From contig NZ_CP058561.1 in the NCBI RefSeq assembly GCF_018141425.1, positions 3,038,001 to 3,102,000 on the forward strand: 64,000 nt of DNA. Direction: 5' to 3'. Shown here in pieces: positions 28,297 to 38,947 of this stretch (position 1 is its first letter; the number at the start of each line of letters is the position of its first letter). Position numbers and translations under genes: made by a program. The DNA is from Vallitalea guaymasensis. Its GTDB lineage: Bacteria > Bacillota > Clostridia > Lachnospirales > Vallitaleaceae. Below the pieces are notes generated by a model. That model made no database searches, was not told where the DNA came from, and worked only from the letters and a program-made list of their open reading frames with translations.

Positions 28297-31200
28297 ATGG
28301 ACACAGTTAATATGAATGAGAAAAATAAACATAGATTTTTAGAAGTTAATGACCAGGATATAGCTATTATCGGAATCTGTGTTAAGTTACCTATGGCAGA
28401 AACCCTAGATGAATTATGGAATAATATCAGTAATGGGAAAGACTGTGTTAGCGAGATACCTGAGTCAAGATTAGAAGATATAATAGATTACATGGACTTT
28501 TGTAATAAGGATTCAGATAATACAGTATTTCCTAAGGCAGCTTATCTAGAAAGCATTGATAAATTTGATTATAGTTTTTTTAATCTATCTCCAAGACAAG
28601 CAAAACTTATGGATCCACATCAGAGAATATTCTTGGAAACAGCATGGAATGCATTTGAAGATGCAGGCTATGGCAAAAATAGAATAACAGGCACAAGAAC
28701 TGGAGTATTCGTTGGATTCAACCCAAGACTTGAATATAAGAAAATGATAATGGAGACAGGACAAGCATCTATGTCTGAGGCATTGACAGGTAGTCTTCCT
28801 TCTGCCATGGCAGGAACCATATCATACCTATTAGACCTGAAGGGACCCAATATGAATATAAACACTGCATGTTCTTCTTCTTTGACAGCTTTACATACAG
28901 CTTGTCAATCAATAAGGAACAAGGAATGTGATATGGCATTAACGGGAAGTATACGATTAAGTATCACCGTTGATGATGACATCAAAAGTGCAGATATAGG
29001 GATAGCATCTCCTGATGGAAAAGCTAAGGTTTTTGACGATAGTGCTGATGGAAGCTCAGGAGGAGAAGGTTCAATAGCTGTTCTATTAAAATCTTTAGGT
29101 AATGCAATTGAGGATAGAGATAACATATATGCTGTGATTAAAGGAAGCAGTATTAATAGTGATGGAAGATCTGCAAGCCTGACATCCCCTAATGCGGCGG
29201 CTCAGACAAGATTAATCTGCAAGGCATGGGAGAATGCAGGTGTTGAGCCTGAATCCATCACTTATATTGAAACACATGGTACAGGGACCAAATTAGGGGA
29301 CCCTATTGAGATGGAAGGAATCAAAAAAGCTTTTGATACCTACACTAATAAGAAACAGTTTTGTGCAGTCGGCTCAGTAAAAACTAATCTAGGACATCTT
29401 GATACTGCGGCAGGACTACTTGGAGTGGTAAAAGCTGTATGTGCTTTGAAAAATGAGCAGATTCCACCTAATATACATTTTAATCTACCAAATAGAAAGA
29501 TTAATTTTGAAGATTCTGCGGTTTATATTAGTAATAGACTCATGGATTGGAATACAGACATATATCCTAGAAGATGCGGAGTCACTTCTTTTGGATTAAG
29601 TGGAACTAATGTTCATGTTGTGCTAGAAGAAGCAGGTACTTACAAAAGGAAGAAAAGAGAAGCAAAAGAGGATATTCGAGTACTTAAGTTAAGTGGGCAT
29701 TCAACGAATGTACTTAAAAGACTTATATCCACTTATTATGATTATATAAAAAACAATAAGAGTAATTGGAGTATTGACGAATTATGTTATACCGCTAACA
29801 CAGGTAGAGGAGATTATACCCAGCGTATAACTTTTATTTTCAAATCCATTGATGAGCTAATGAGTCAGATGGATTGGGTTATCAATAATGGATTAAACTT
29901 TGAATACGAAAAAGGAATCTTATATGGTAGAGCAGATAATTATGATGATGATATAGATGAAAACCAGAGAGAGAGAATAACAGAAATAAGAAAAATAAAG
30001 GATTTAGATAAAAAGTATCAAGAGATTCTTAAGTTATGTAAACTGTATGTTAAGGGTATTCATGTTGAATGGAATGTACTGTATGAAAAGAAAAGATACC
30101 ATAAAATCAGTTTACCAGTATATCCTTTTGAACAAACAAGATGCTGGATTGATGTGGACGTGAGTAAGGGTAATGTACATAATAAATCTATTATAGATGC
30201 ACCTGTGAATATGCCAAATGAGTATGAACGAAAGGTATCAGACATAAAAGTGACAGGGGACAATATGTCTTCTGTATCACCGGTTGTAATAGAGATGGCT
30301 CAGATAGTAGCCTATAGTTTAGGGTATGACACCATTTCCATGGAAGACAGTTTCTTCCAACTAGGCGGTGATTCCATACAGGCGTTAAAGGTCATAAACC
30401 GTATAAATGATAAGCTTGATGTACATATTGAAGTAGCTGATTTACTGAAAAATCCAACAATCAGCCAGCTAGGTGAGATTATCTCAGTTTCTAGTGATGA
30501 TGATATCATAACACCAATAGAAGAGCAGGAGTACTATGAATTATCTTCAGCTCAAAAAAGAATATATTATCCATGCTTATTTGAAGGAAGTAGTACAAGA
30601 TATAACCTTACCAATGCAGTAATTATAGAAGGTGATGTAGATACTGACAAGTTAAAAAATGCATTTCAATCTTTAGTTCATAGACATGAAGTAATGAGAA
30701 CAGGATTTCATCTCATAGATGGAATACCTAAAATGAAGATCTATGACAATATAGATATGGATATAGAGTATAGCCAGTCTAATGGCACAGAAATAGAAAA
30801 TATCATCAAAGATTTCAGGAGACCATTTGACCTTGAAAAAGCACCTTTGGTTAGAATAAAACTCGTTAGGATAAGTAGTAATAGAGTGTACTTGATATAT
30901 GATGTACACCATATTATATTTGACAGTTATTCATTTGGAGTGGTACTTGAAGATTTGATAAAAATATATAACGGTTCTGTTTTACCTGAACTGAAGGTAC
31001 AGTATAAAGATTTTGCTGCATGGCATAACAATCTTATAAAGACTGATAAGATGAAAAAACAGGCAGATTATTGGTTCAATGAATTTAAAGAAAAGATACC
31101 TTATACAATAATACCGCCATGCACAGGGGATCATCACCAAGAAGAAAATTCTGGTGATAGCCTATGGTTCCATGTAAGTAAGGAGCAAACAGAAAAACTT

Positions 31201-34200
31201 AAACAAATTGCTGCTAAAAATGATTCCACACTATTTATGACCTTGTTATCAGTTTATGGAATATTGGTATCAAGATATATTAGTCAGGAAGAAATCATTA
31301 TCGGTAGTCCCATTGCAGGAAGAAATCATAAACAGACTGAAAATTTAATAGGAGATTTCATTAATCTTCTTGCTATCAGAATGAATGTAAATCCTAATAA
31401 AAATTTTAATGAACTATTGAATGACGTAAAAGAAAAGTGTACAAAAGCTTATGAAAACCAGGATTATCCATTTCAGGAGATAATACAGAAATTAAATGTA
31501 AAAAGGCAGAATGATGATAATTCATTATTTAACGTGTTATTTGCTTTCCATAGCAACTTGAAAAATAAAGAGCTTAGATATGGTGATTGGAAGATATTAG
31601 AAGGGGAATATGATGTTAATGCGGCAACTTTGGATTTGACTATGGATGTAGAAGAGACAAATGAAGACCTGATGTTCAATCTGTCTTTCAGCAATCAAGC
31701 ATATGACAGTATATTCATACAGCAGATGATAGATAATTATAAAAATATTCTGGAACAGGTAATCAATAATCAAAATATCAAATTGGATGATATTACATTG
31801 CTTTCACACTCAGAAGAAGAAAAAATGCTTATTGATATGAGCAAGGGAGAGGAAATAGATATCTCCAGTGAGACAATAAATGATATGTTTGGAAAAACAT
31901 TCAGGGAATATAGTAGCAAAACAGCTGTTGTAGGGATAGATGGTGCCTTGACCTATAAGGAACTAGATGAAAAATCATTAAAGCTGGCAGCTATATTAAA
32001 GGAAAATGGTATAGGAAAAGATAAAGTTGTGGGATTATTGCTTAGAAGAACCAGCAACATGATTGTTGGTATGGTTGGTATTCTAAGGTCAGGTGGAGCA
32101 TATCTGCCAATAGATCCAGAATTCCCACAGGAACATATTAATTATATGCTGAAAGATAGTAAAACTGATATTATCCTAAGCGAAAAAGAGATAATATCTA
32201 GGGTTGGTATTGATAACAATGAATATAAGGTTATCAGCATAGATGAAATAGATGAAAAAGAATATATAACAGACAATAGTACTAAGGAGTTCCAATATTC
32301 AAGTGATGCATTAGCTTATATTATCTATACTTCAGGGTCAACAGGAAAAGCCAAGGGAGTAATGATTGAACATAAAAACTTATACAATTTCGTTTTAGGT
32401 ATGAAGAGAAACCTAGAATTGAAGAGTGGACATACTATGTTAGCACTTACAACAGTTTCTTTTGATATATGGGGACTAGAGTCCATATGTTCAATCGCTC
32501 AGGGATTAGAAGTCATAGTAGCAGACGAAAATCAACAGAAGGATATGTTTTTGCTTAGAAAACTAATCATGGACAATAATGTTGATATTATACAGGCGAC
32601 ACCTTCAAGAGTTCGTATGATGCTGGAAGATGACGAATGTATGGAGATGTTTGAAAAAGTTAAGATTCTTCTCGTTGGAGGAGAAAAATTGGACAAATCA
32701 TTATTGGATAAGGTCAAAAAAGTATATAAGGGTAGGATTTTCAATATGTATGGACCTACTGAGACAACAATCTGGTCCTCAACAAGGGAATTAACAGAAT
32801 CCGAAGAAATTACCGTTGGAAGACCTATTCTGAATACTACTTTTTATGTTATGGATAATGAGCTTAGACTAAGACCATTAGGATGTGCTGGAGATTTATA
32901 TATTGGTGGTTCCGGATTGGCTAGAGGATACGTTAATAATGAAAATCTAACAAAAGAAAAGTTCATCTTGAATCCTTACAATAAAGAAGAAAAAATATAT
33001 AAAACAGGTGATACAGCAAGATGGCTAGCAAATGGTCAATTAGATATATTGGGAAGAAATGATAATCAAGTTAAGCTCAATGGTCATAGAATCGAGCTTG
33101 GTGAAATTGAAACCATATTAATGCAGTCAAGAGGAATTCAGAGTGCAGTGGTTTTAAAATGGGAAGAAGAAAACAGTAGTTATCTATGTGCTTATGTAAC
33201 TGGACAAGAAAAGGTAGATATCAATGATGTAAAAGAATCTCTCAAGAGTAAGCTGCCATATTATATGTTACCTAAGTTCTATGTTCAATTAGATGATATG
33301 CCACTGACTCTAAATGGGAAGATAGATAGAAAACAAATGCCAAAACCTAAGCATAGATCCATAGATGACAATTTCATTGGGGCTCAAAATGATATAGAGA
33401 AAAAGATAGTATCAATATGGGAAGAAATTTTGAATACAGAGAATATCGGTCTCAATGATAACTTCTTCGATGTGGGAGGAGACTCGGTATTATTAGTACA
33501 AATGCAGTCTAGAATCAAAAAAGAATTTAACTGCGAAATTAGTATTGCAGATTTCTTTGATAATAGTACAGTTTCAAAAATTGAACAACTATTGATTACT
33601 GCCAAAGATAATAATACTCGTGAGAGTTCCTATGGAACAATACATATGCCTGAAAAATTCTTCTCCAAGAATGTTAATTCAAGCAGTTACGCCAATATGT
33701 CTTATACAGTAAAAAGCCAAGAACATGAAATGATTAAGAAAGCATCAAAAATAAAAGATCATAATATTTCTGAGTGGTTGTTAAGTATATTCACATATCA
33801 CATATATGGTATAGCTGAGAAAGAAGATTTTACAATGTACACTACCGTAGGGGATATAAAGAATATTTCAATTATGGACATTGTAAAAGAGGAAGAAATA
33901 AAAGATATAAAAGAGCTGGAAAAGTTCTTGGATAATATAAAACAAAAAGCTTACATAAGCAAAAAAGAAACAATAAGTAATATAGGTAAAGATAATTTGA
34001 TTAAACTTGATAATGAAATAGGTATGATATTTATAGATAAGCCATTAACTGGATCACTGACATCCATCTATGACGTAATTATTGAGATAAAAGAGTCAGC
34101 CGACAGTATAAAAATAAACATGGAATACAGTGAAAAATTATCAAGAAATGATATGAAAATATTCTTATCACAATATATAAAATTGATAAAGGCAGTGTCA

Positions 34201-34218
34201 GAACTGTTTTTGAAATGA
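28297..34218 (+). CDS. Hybrid PKS-NRPS: KS-T-C-A(Gly)-T-half-C
   Basis: A 1973-residue hybrid. Domains: KS ~20-450 (Cys192, His327, His367) with its post-KS linker ending in YPFEQTRCW; no AT; T with Ser693; C ~745-1185 with HHIIFDS (His871-His872, Asp876, Ser877 instead of the usual Gly); A ~1210-1660 with TSGSTGKAKG at ~1345 and an intact NGKIDR; T with Ser1730; then ~200 residues resembling the second half of a C domain. The A specificity residues read D-I-L-Q-L-G-M-I-W-K, one position from the well-known Gly code. So it should add one malonate-derived unit, left as a keto group, and one glycine. The chain end must dock to another protein. Confidence 0.9.
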   Translation: MDTVNMNEKNKHRFLEVNDQDIAIIGICVKLPMAETLDELWNNISNGKDCVSEIPESRLEDIIDYMDFCNKDSDNTVFPKAAYLESIDKFDYSFFNLSPRQAKLMDPHQRIFLETAWNAFEDAGYGKNRITGTRTGVFVGFNPRLEYKKMIMETGQASMSEALTGSLPSAMAGTISYLLDLKGPNMNINTACSSSLTALHTACQSIRNKECDMALTGSIRLSITVDDDIKSADIGIASPDGKAKVFDDSADGSSGGEGSIAVLLKSLGNAIEDRDNIYAVIKGSSINSDGRSASLTSPNAAAQTRLICKAWENAGVEPESITYIETHGTGTKLGDPIEMEGIKKAFDTYTNKKQFCAVGSVKTNLGHLDTAAGLLGVVKAVCALKNEQIPPNIHFNLPNRKINFEDSAVYISNRLMDWNTDIYPRRCGVTSFGLSGTNVHVVLEEAGTYKRKKREAKEDIRVLKLSGHSTNVLKRLISTYYDYIKNNKSNWSIDELCYTANTGRGDYTQRITFIFKSIDELMSQMDWVINNGLNFEYEKGILYGRADNYDDDIDENQRERITEIRKIKDLDKKYQEILKLCKLYVKGIHVEWNVLYEKKRYHKISLPVYPFEQTRCWIDVDVSKGNVHNKSIIDAPVNMPNEYERKVSDIKVTGDNMSSVSPVVIEMAQIVAYSLGYDTISMEDSFFQLGGDSIQALKVINRINDKLDVHIEVADLLKNPTISQLGEIISVSSDDDIITPIEEQEYYELSSAQKRIYYPCLFEGSSTRYNLTNAVIIEGDVDTDKLKNAFQSLVHRHEVMRTGFHLIDGIPKMKIYDNIDMDIEYSQSNGTEIENIIKDFRRPFDLEKAPLVRIKLVRISSNRVYLIYDVHHIIFDSYSFGVVLEDLIKIYNGSVLPELKVQYKDFAAWHNNLIKTDKMKKQADYWFNEFKEKIPYTIIPPCTGDHHQEENSGDSLWFHVSKEQTEKLKQIAAKNDSTLFMTLLSVYGILVSRYISQEEIIIGSPIAGRNHKQTENLIGDFINLLAIRMNVNPNKNFNELLNDVKEKCTKAYENQDYPFQEIIQKLNVKRQNDDNSLFNVLFAFHSNLKNKELRYGDWKILEGEYDVNAATLDLTMDVEETNEDLMFNLSFSNQAYDSIFIQQMIDNYKNILEQVINNQNIKLDDITLLSHSEEEKMLIDMSKGEEIDISSETINDMFGKTFREYSSKTAVVGIDGALTYKELDEKSLKLAAILKENGIGKDKVVGLLLRRTSNMIVGMVGILRSGGAYLPIDPEFPQEHINYMLKDSKTDIILSEKEIISRVGIDNNEYKVISIDEIDEKEYITDNSTKEFQYSSDALAYIIYTSGSTGKAKGVMIEHKNLYNFVLGMKRNLELKSGHTMLALTTVSFDIWGLESICSIAQGLEVIVADENQQKDMFLLRKLIMDNNVDIIQATPSRVRMMLEDDECMEMFEKVKILLVGGEKLDKSLLDKVKKVYKGRIFNMYGPTETTIWSSTRELTESEEITVGRPILNTTFYVMDNELRLRPLGCAGDLYIGGSGLARGYVNNENLTKEKFILNPYNKEEKIYKTGDTARWLANGQLDILGRNDNQVKLNGHRIELGEIETILMQSRGIQSAVVLKWEEENSSYLCAYVTGQEKVDINDVKESLKSKLPYYMLPKFYVQLDDMPLTLNGKIDRKQMPKPKHRSIDDNFIGAQNDIEKKIVSIWEEILNTENIGLNDNFFDVGGDSVLLVQMQSRIKKEFNCEISIADFFDNSTVSKIEQLLITAKDNNTRESSYGTIHMPEKFFSKNVNSSSYANMSYTVKSQEHEMIKKASKIKDHNISEWLLSIFTYHIYGIAEKEDFTMYTTVGDIKNISIMDIVKEEEIKDIKELEKFLDNIKQKAYISKKETISNIGKDNLIKLDNEIGMIFIDKPLTGSLTSIYDVIIEIKESADSIKINMEYSEKLSRNDMKIFLSQYIKLIKAVSELFLK

Positions 34219-34258
34219 TGCCATGCAGATTGATAAGGGAAAGAGAGGCTGAGGATTC

Positions 34259-37200
34259 ATGTTAAGATTTGATTTAGATGATAATATACTGGATGAAATA
34301 GAAGAAATATCCTCACGTGATATAGCTATTATTGGTATTGATGTAAATTTACCTAAAGCAGGCAGTCTGGATAAGTTTTGGATAAATCTGAAAAACGGAA
34401 AAAACTGTGTTGATGATATGTCAAGAAACAGACAGAAAGATGTAATGGACTATCTTAGGCTTAGAGGGGAAGATGATGGTAATGTCAGATTCGCAAAAGG
34501 AGGATATCTAGATGAAATAGATAAATTCGATTATGAGTTTTTTAAGATTTCCTATAATGAAGCGAAATTGATGGACCCAAATCAACGTTTGTTTTTGGAA
34601 AACGTCTGGAAGGCTATTGAGGATGCAGGATATGGTGGAGAAAAATTAGTTGGAAGTAATACTGGGGTATACGTAGGATTTACACCTGGAGGAGAGTATT
34701 ATCAATATATCAAAGATGTTGATAAGAAAATGATTCCTTATGCAGAGACAGGAAATCTTAGTTCAGTTGTTGCATCACGAATTTCATATATCTTGAATCT
34801 TAAGGGTCCAAGCATGATTGTAAATACAGAGTGTTCTTCATCGTTGGTAGCATTGCATCTAGCATGCCGCAGTCTCAGGAACAACGAGATAGATACTGCA
34901 TTGGTTGGTGGAGTAAGGGTAGCTTTTTGTCCAGTATACTCAGAAGAAAAATTAGGTATAGAATCTGATAAAGAGATGATATGTACATTTGATGATGATT
35001 CTGATGGTGCGGTATTCGGTGAAGGAAGCATAGCATTAGTTATAAAACGTTATGACAAAGCAATCAAAGACAGAGACAGTATATATGCAGTTATAAAAGG
35101 AAGCTGTATCAATCAGGACGGTTCGTCAGTAGGTATAACTGCACCTAATGTTGGGGCACAAGAAGAGGTAATCTGCGGAGCATGGAAGGATGCAGGTGTT
35201 TCTCCTGAAACCATTTCATATATAGAAACACATGGAACAGGAACAAGATTAGGTGACCCTATAGAGGTGCAAGCAATAAACAATGCCTTTAAAAGATATA
35301 CGGGTCGTAAACAGTTCTGTGGTGTAGGCTCAGTTAAAACTAATATATCCCATCTGGATAATGTTTCAGGAATGGTATCTCTTGTAAAAACGGTTTTAGC
35401 GTTAAAAAACAAGCAGATTCCACCAAGTATAAATTTTAACTGTCCTAACAGGAGAATTGATTTTGAGACATCACCGGTATATGTAAATAATAGATTAGCT
35501 GATTGGACAACCAAGGATACTCCTAGAAGATGCGGTATCAGTTCTTTTGGATTAAGTGGAACCAATAGCCATGTTATTTTAGAAGAAAATGAAAATAATA
35601 TTAAAACACATAATACTGATAGTTATGAAACACCTAAGATATTTACAATTTCAGCAATTAAAAAAGAAGGACTTACTGCTCTTATAAGTGATATGAAGAA
35701 ATACCTTACAGCAAATAGGGAAATAGATATCTCTGATATATGTTATACCATGAATACAGGACGTGGACATTATAATTATAGAGTAGCAGTAATAGTCTAT
35801 TCTCTTGATGAATTATGTGAAGCATTGGATTACATATGCGTAAATGGTTTAGATGGAGAGTTTCCTAGGAATATAGTATATAAAAAACATATTGTGGTAT
35901 CAGATAAAAAAGAAAAACGTGATACAGATGAAATCACAGAAGCGATTAAGAAAGATTATAATAAAGAATCAAAACGACTTGTAACAGAATATCTGGCAAA
36001 TGATACAAAGAAAGATATTTTAGAGAAACTTTCACTTTTATATGTAAAAGGTTCAGATATAGAGTGGGAAAAGCTATATGAAAAAGAAGAATTATGGAGA
36101 GTGAACCTTCCCACATATGTATTTGAAAAGAAAAGATGTTGGCTGGATATAGAAAAAAGTAAGGATAAACACCCTCTTATAGACTACGCTGTTATAAATT
36201 CAAAGGAGAGGGCTTACTGTTTTCATACTGAGTTCAATCTAAAGAAGCATTGGGTACTCAGCGAACATAAGATATTTGATAGATACATTGTACCGGGAAC
36301 AGCATTTCTAGAAATGGTTAGAGAAGGTATGTATAGAATCACCAAGAAAGAAGGAGCAATAGAATTTAAAAATGTAGTGTATCTAAGCTCTTTGTATACT
36401 ATAGGTGACGATCCTGTGGAAGTACAGACCTTAATACAACAAGATAATGACTGTTATCAATTCACAATCGGCAGTGGTTATCATGATGGTGGTGTACATG
36501 ATAAAGAATGGGATAGTATCTATTGTGAAGGACAAGTAATAACTAAGGTAAATTCAGATCAGCTTGATTTGACTCTTTCAGAGGTAAAACAAAAATGTAC
36601 AGATAAGATTGAATCAGCTGGTTCTAATAGAAAACAGAATCAGATATTCTTGGGAGAACGCTGGACCAAGTTGGTAAGAGAAGTATACAAGAATGACAAT
36701 GATGTTCTTGTTAAAATTGAATTGCCAAAAGAGTACGAAAATGATTTGGAAGAATATTATATCCATCCATCTATATATGATATGGCTATTAATGCTGTTT
36801 CACAGAATGTTGGAAATGCAGTTTATCTACCATTCAATTATGGTTCACTAAAGGTTTTTTCAAAGACTGAAAAAGTTATATATACCTTTATACATAGAAA
36901 TGGTAAGGAAGATAATTCACAGATGGTTTCTTGTGACGTTGTATTATTTAATGAAGATGGAAGGATAATTGCAAAGGTAAAAGATTTTATTGCAAAGAAA
37001 GTTAATAGACCTAAGCAAAAATATGATGATTCCTATAGTTATAAGATTTCTTACAGGGAATGTACTAATGTACAAAAAGATAATGATTATATAGAGAAGC
37101 CTGTCCTTATAATAGGAGCTGAAACGAAAAAAGCTTCTGGCATCATTGAAAAAATAAAGAAGACTAGAAAAAACGTTACAGAGATATATTTATCACAGAA

Positions 37201-38926
37201 ATATGAAAAGGTCAGCAGTAACAAGTTTTATATTGATAATACACAGGAAAGCTACAGTAAAGTACTTAGCCAGTGTATTGATGACAATATGCAGATTATT
37301 CACTTGCTTTCACTTAACGATAATAACAGCACTGATATAGATAGTAATCTACAAAAAGGTGTATATAGTTTATTGAAGATAGCTAGAAGTATTATTGATA
37401 TGAAGATTCAGTATGAACTGGATATAGTACTAGTAACTGATTATATGAAAAAAATAGGTGAAGAGTCCAGAACAAATCCATACAACGGTTGTATGGCTGG
37501 TTTGGGTAAGGTATTGACTAACGAAGTTTCCAATGTACAGTGCAGAGTACTGGATATAGATGATCTGAAAGTTTCAAGTGAGATAGACAGTGTAGTAGAG
37601 AATATAAATTCCCATGGTACACAATTATACACAGCCTATAGGGACGGTAAAGCTTATGGAGAGGTTATTGAAACTGTCAAATTACCATCAGCTGATAATT
37701 TTCAAGATATGATTCAGGAAAATGGTGTGTATATTATTACTGGAGGTATGGGTAGTCTTGGAATACGTATAGCTAAGTGTATTAGTGATACTAAAAAGAC
37801 TAATATAGCACTAATTGGAAGAAAAGAAATAAAACAATTAAATGATATTAATGATAGTAAAACTATAAATAATCAACTTGAAGAAAATATTAATATATTA
37901 CGCAGTATATCAGAATCAGGAACCAATATAACTTATTATAGAGGAGATGTTTCGGATAAAAGTGATATGTCAGGTATTTTTAATGAATTACGTAATAAGT
38001 TTGGTAAGATAAATGGCATTGTGCATGGAGCAGGAGTTATAGATGATGCTTTTATTATGAACAAGACAGATGAGAGCTTCAAAAAAGTACTTAAGCCAAA
38101 AGTATATGGTAATAATACATTATTGGATATTACTAAAGATGATAAATTAGATTTCTTCATTAATTTCTCATCAATTTCATCATTATACGGTTATCCCAGT
38201 CAAGGTGACTATGCTGCGGCTAATGCATACCTTGACTCTAGTGAACCATTAGAGGGAACACAGGTGACTAAGTATATAACTATCAATTGGGCACCATGGA
38301 AAGATGCTGGAATGGCTTATGAAAGTAATCAAAAGGATACAGGAGTTTTCAAGATGCTTCCAACTGATATCGGGATTGAAGCATTCAAAAGAGTACTGTT
38401 AAGTGATAATAGAAATATTATTATCGGAAAAATAGACTACGAGAAGTTAGAAATTTTCTATGAAAAAGTGGGATTACAGTTTGATGATGAAATTCTTAAG
38501 CATATGAAAAATAAAGGCAAAAAAAATACATCAGTACATAATATAGTTAAAGACAGTAACAAACCAATAGAAAAAATTAGACATGATAACGCACCTGTCG
38601 AGAAAGAACTCATTAAAATCTGGAATGACATATTAGGATTGGAGGATATAGATATCTACAAGAGCTTTTTCAATCTAGGCGGTGATTCCATACAGGCAGT
38701 TGCATTGTCAAAGGCAGTAGAACAAAAATACCCTGGAATAGTGAAAGTATCAGATATTTTTACATATCCATCAATAAATGAAATGACACAATATATAACC
38801 AGCAAGTTGGATATTGAGGTTAAAGATACTGATAATAGATTCACAATGATAACTGATGTACTTTATAAACTTGAAAAAGGTGAGCTGTCTGTAGATGAAG
38901 CAGAAAGACTTATTGACAAAAGTTAA
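34259..38926 (+). CDS. Trans-AT PKS module: KS-DH-KR-T
   Basis: A 1555-residue PKS. KS (Cys192, His325, His365) reads ECSSS at the active site instead of the usual ACSSS. No AT. A DH-like domain (~640-920) has His670 in SEHKIFDRYIVPG, where the normal HxxxG glycine is Asp, and Asp841 in HPSIYDMAI, so both catalytic residues are present. The KR has GGMGSLG and Ser1305, Tyr1318 and Asn1322; an IDD in its LDD-loop position suggests B-type stereochemistry. The T domain has Ser1477. The last ~25 residues (LEKGELSVDEAERLI) look like a docking helix. Predicted product unit: a hydroxyl, or an alkene if DH works. Confidence 0.9.
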   Translation: MLRFDLDDNILDEIEEISSRDIAIIGIDVNLPKAGSLDKFWINLKNGKNCVDDMSRNRQKDVMDYLRLRGEDDGNVRFAKGGYLDEIDKFDYEFFKISYNEAKLMDPNQRLFLENVWKAIEDAGYGGEKLVGSNTGVYVGFTPGGEYYQYIKDVDKKMIPYAETGNLSSVVASRISYILNLKGPSMIVNTECSSSLVALHLACRSLRNNEIDTALVGGVRVAFCPVYSEEKLGIESDKEMICTFDDDSDGAVFGEGSIALVIKRYDKAIKDRDSIYAVIKGSCINQDGSSVGITAPNVGAQEEVICGAWKDAGVSPETISYIETHGTGTRLGDPIEVQAINNAFKRYTGRKQFCGVGSVKTNISHLDNVSGMVSLVKTVLALKNKQIPPSINFNCPNRRIDFETSPVYVNNRLADWTTKDTPRRCGISSFGLSGTNSHVILEENENNIKTHNTDSYETPKIFTISAIKKEGLTALISDMKKYLTANREIDISDICYTMNTGRGHYNYRVAVIVYSLDELCEALDYICVNGLDGEFPRNIVYKKHIVVSDKKEKRDTDEITEAIKKDYNKESKRLVTEYLANDTKKDILEKLSLLYVKGSDIEWEKLYEKEELWRVNLPTYVFEKKRCWLDIEKSKDKHPLIDYAVINSKERAYCFHTEFNLKKHWVLSEHKIFDRYIVPGTAFLEMVREGMYRITKKEGAIEFKNVVYLSSLYTIGDDPVEVQTLIQQDNDCYQFTIGSGYHDGGVHDKEWDSIYCEGQVITKVNSDQLDLTLSEVKQKCTDKIESAGSNRKQNQIFLGERWTKLVREVYKNDNDVLVKIELPKEYENDLEEYYIHPSIYDMAINAVSQNVGNAVYLPFNYGSLKVFSKTEKVIYTFIHRNGKEDNSQMVSCDVVLFNEDGRIIAKVKDFIAKKVNRPKQKYDDSYSYKISYRECTNVQKDNDYIEKPVLIIGAETKKASGIIEKIKKTRKNVTEIYLSQKYEKVSSNKFYIDNTQESYSKVLSQCIDDNMQIIHLLSLNDNNSTDIDSNLQKGVYSLLKIARSIIDMKIQYELDIVLVTDYMKKIGEESRTNPYNGCMAGLGKVLTNEVSNVQCRVLDIDDLKVSSEIDSVVENINSHGTQLYTAYRDGKAYGEVIETVKLPSADNFQDMIQENGVYIITGGMGSLGIRIAKCISDTKKTNIALIGRKEIKQLNDINDSKTINNQLEENINILRSISESGTNITYYRGDVSDKSDMSGIFNELRNKFGKINGIVHGAGVIDDAFIMNKTDESFKKVLKPKVYGNNTLLDITKDDKLDFFINFSSISSLYGYPSQGDYAAANAYLDSSEPLEGTQVTKYITINWAPWKDAGMAYESNQKDTGVFKMLPTDIGIEAFKRVLLSDNRNIIIGKIDYEKLEIFYEKVGLQFDDEILKHMKNKGKKNTSVHNIVKDSNKPIEKIRHDNAPVEKELIKIWNDILGLEDIDIYKSFFNLGGDSIQAVALSKAVEQKYPGIVKVSDIFTYPSINEMTQYITSKLDIEVKDTDNRFTMITDVLYKLEKGELSVDEAERLIDKS

Positions 38927-38947
38927 ATATTATAGGAGATGTGGCAT

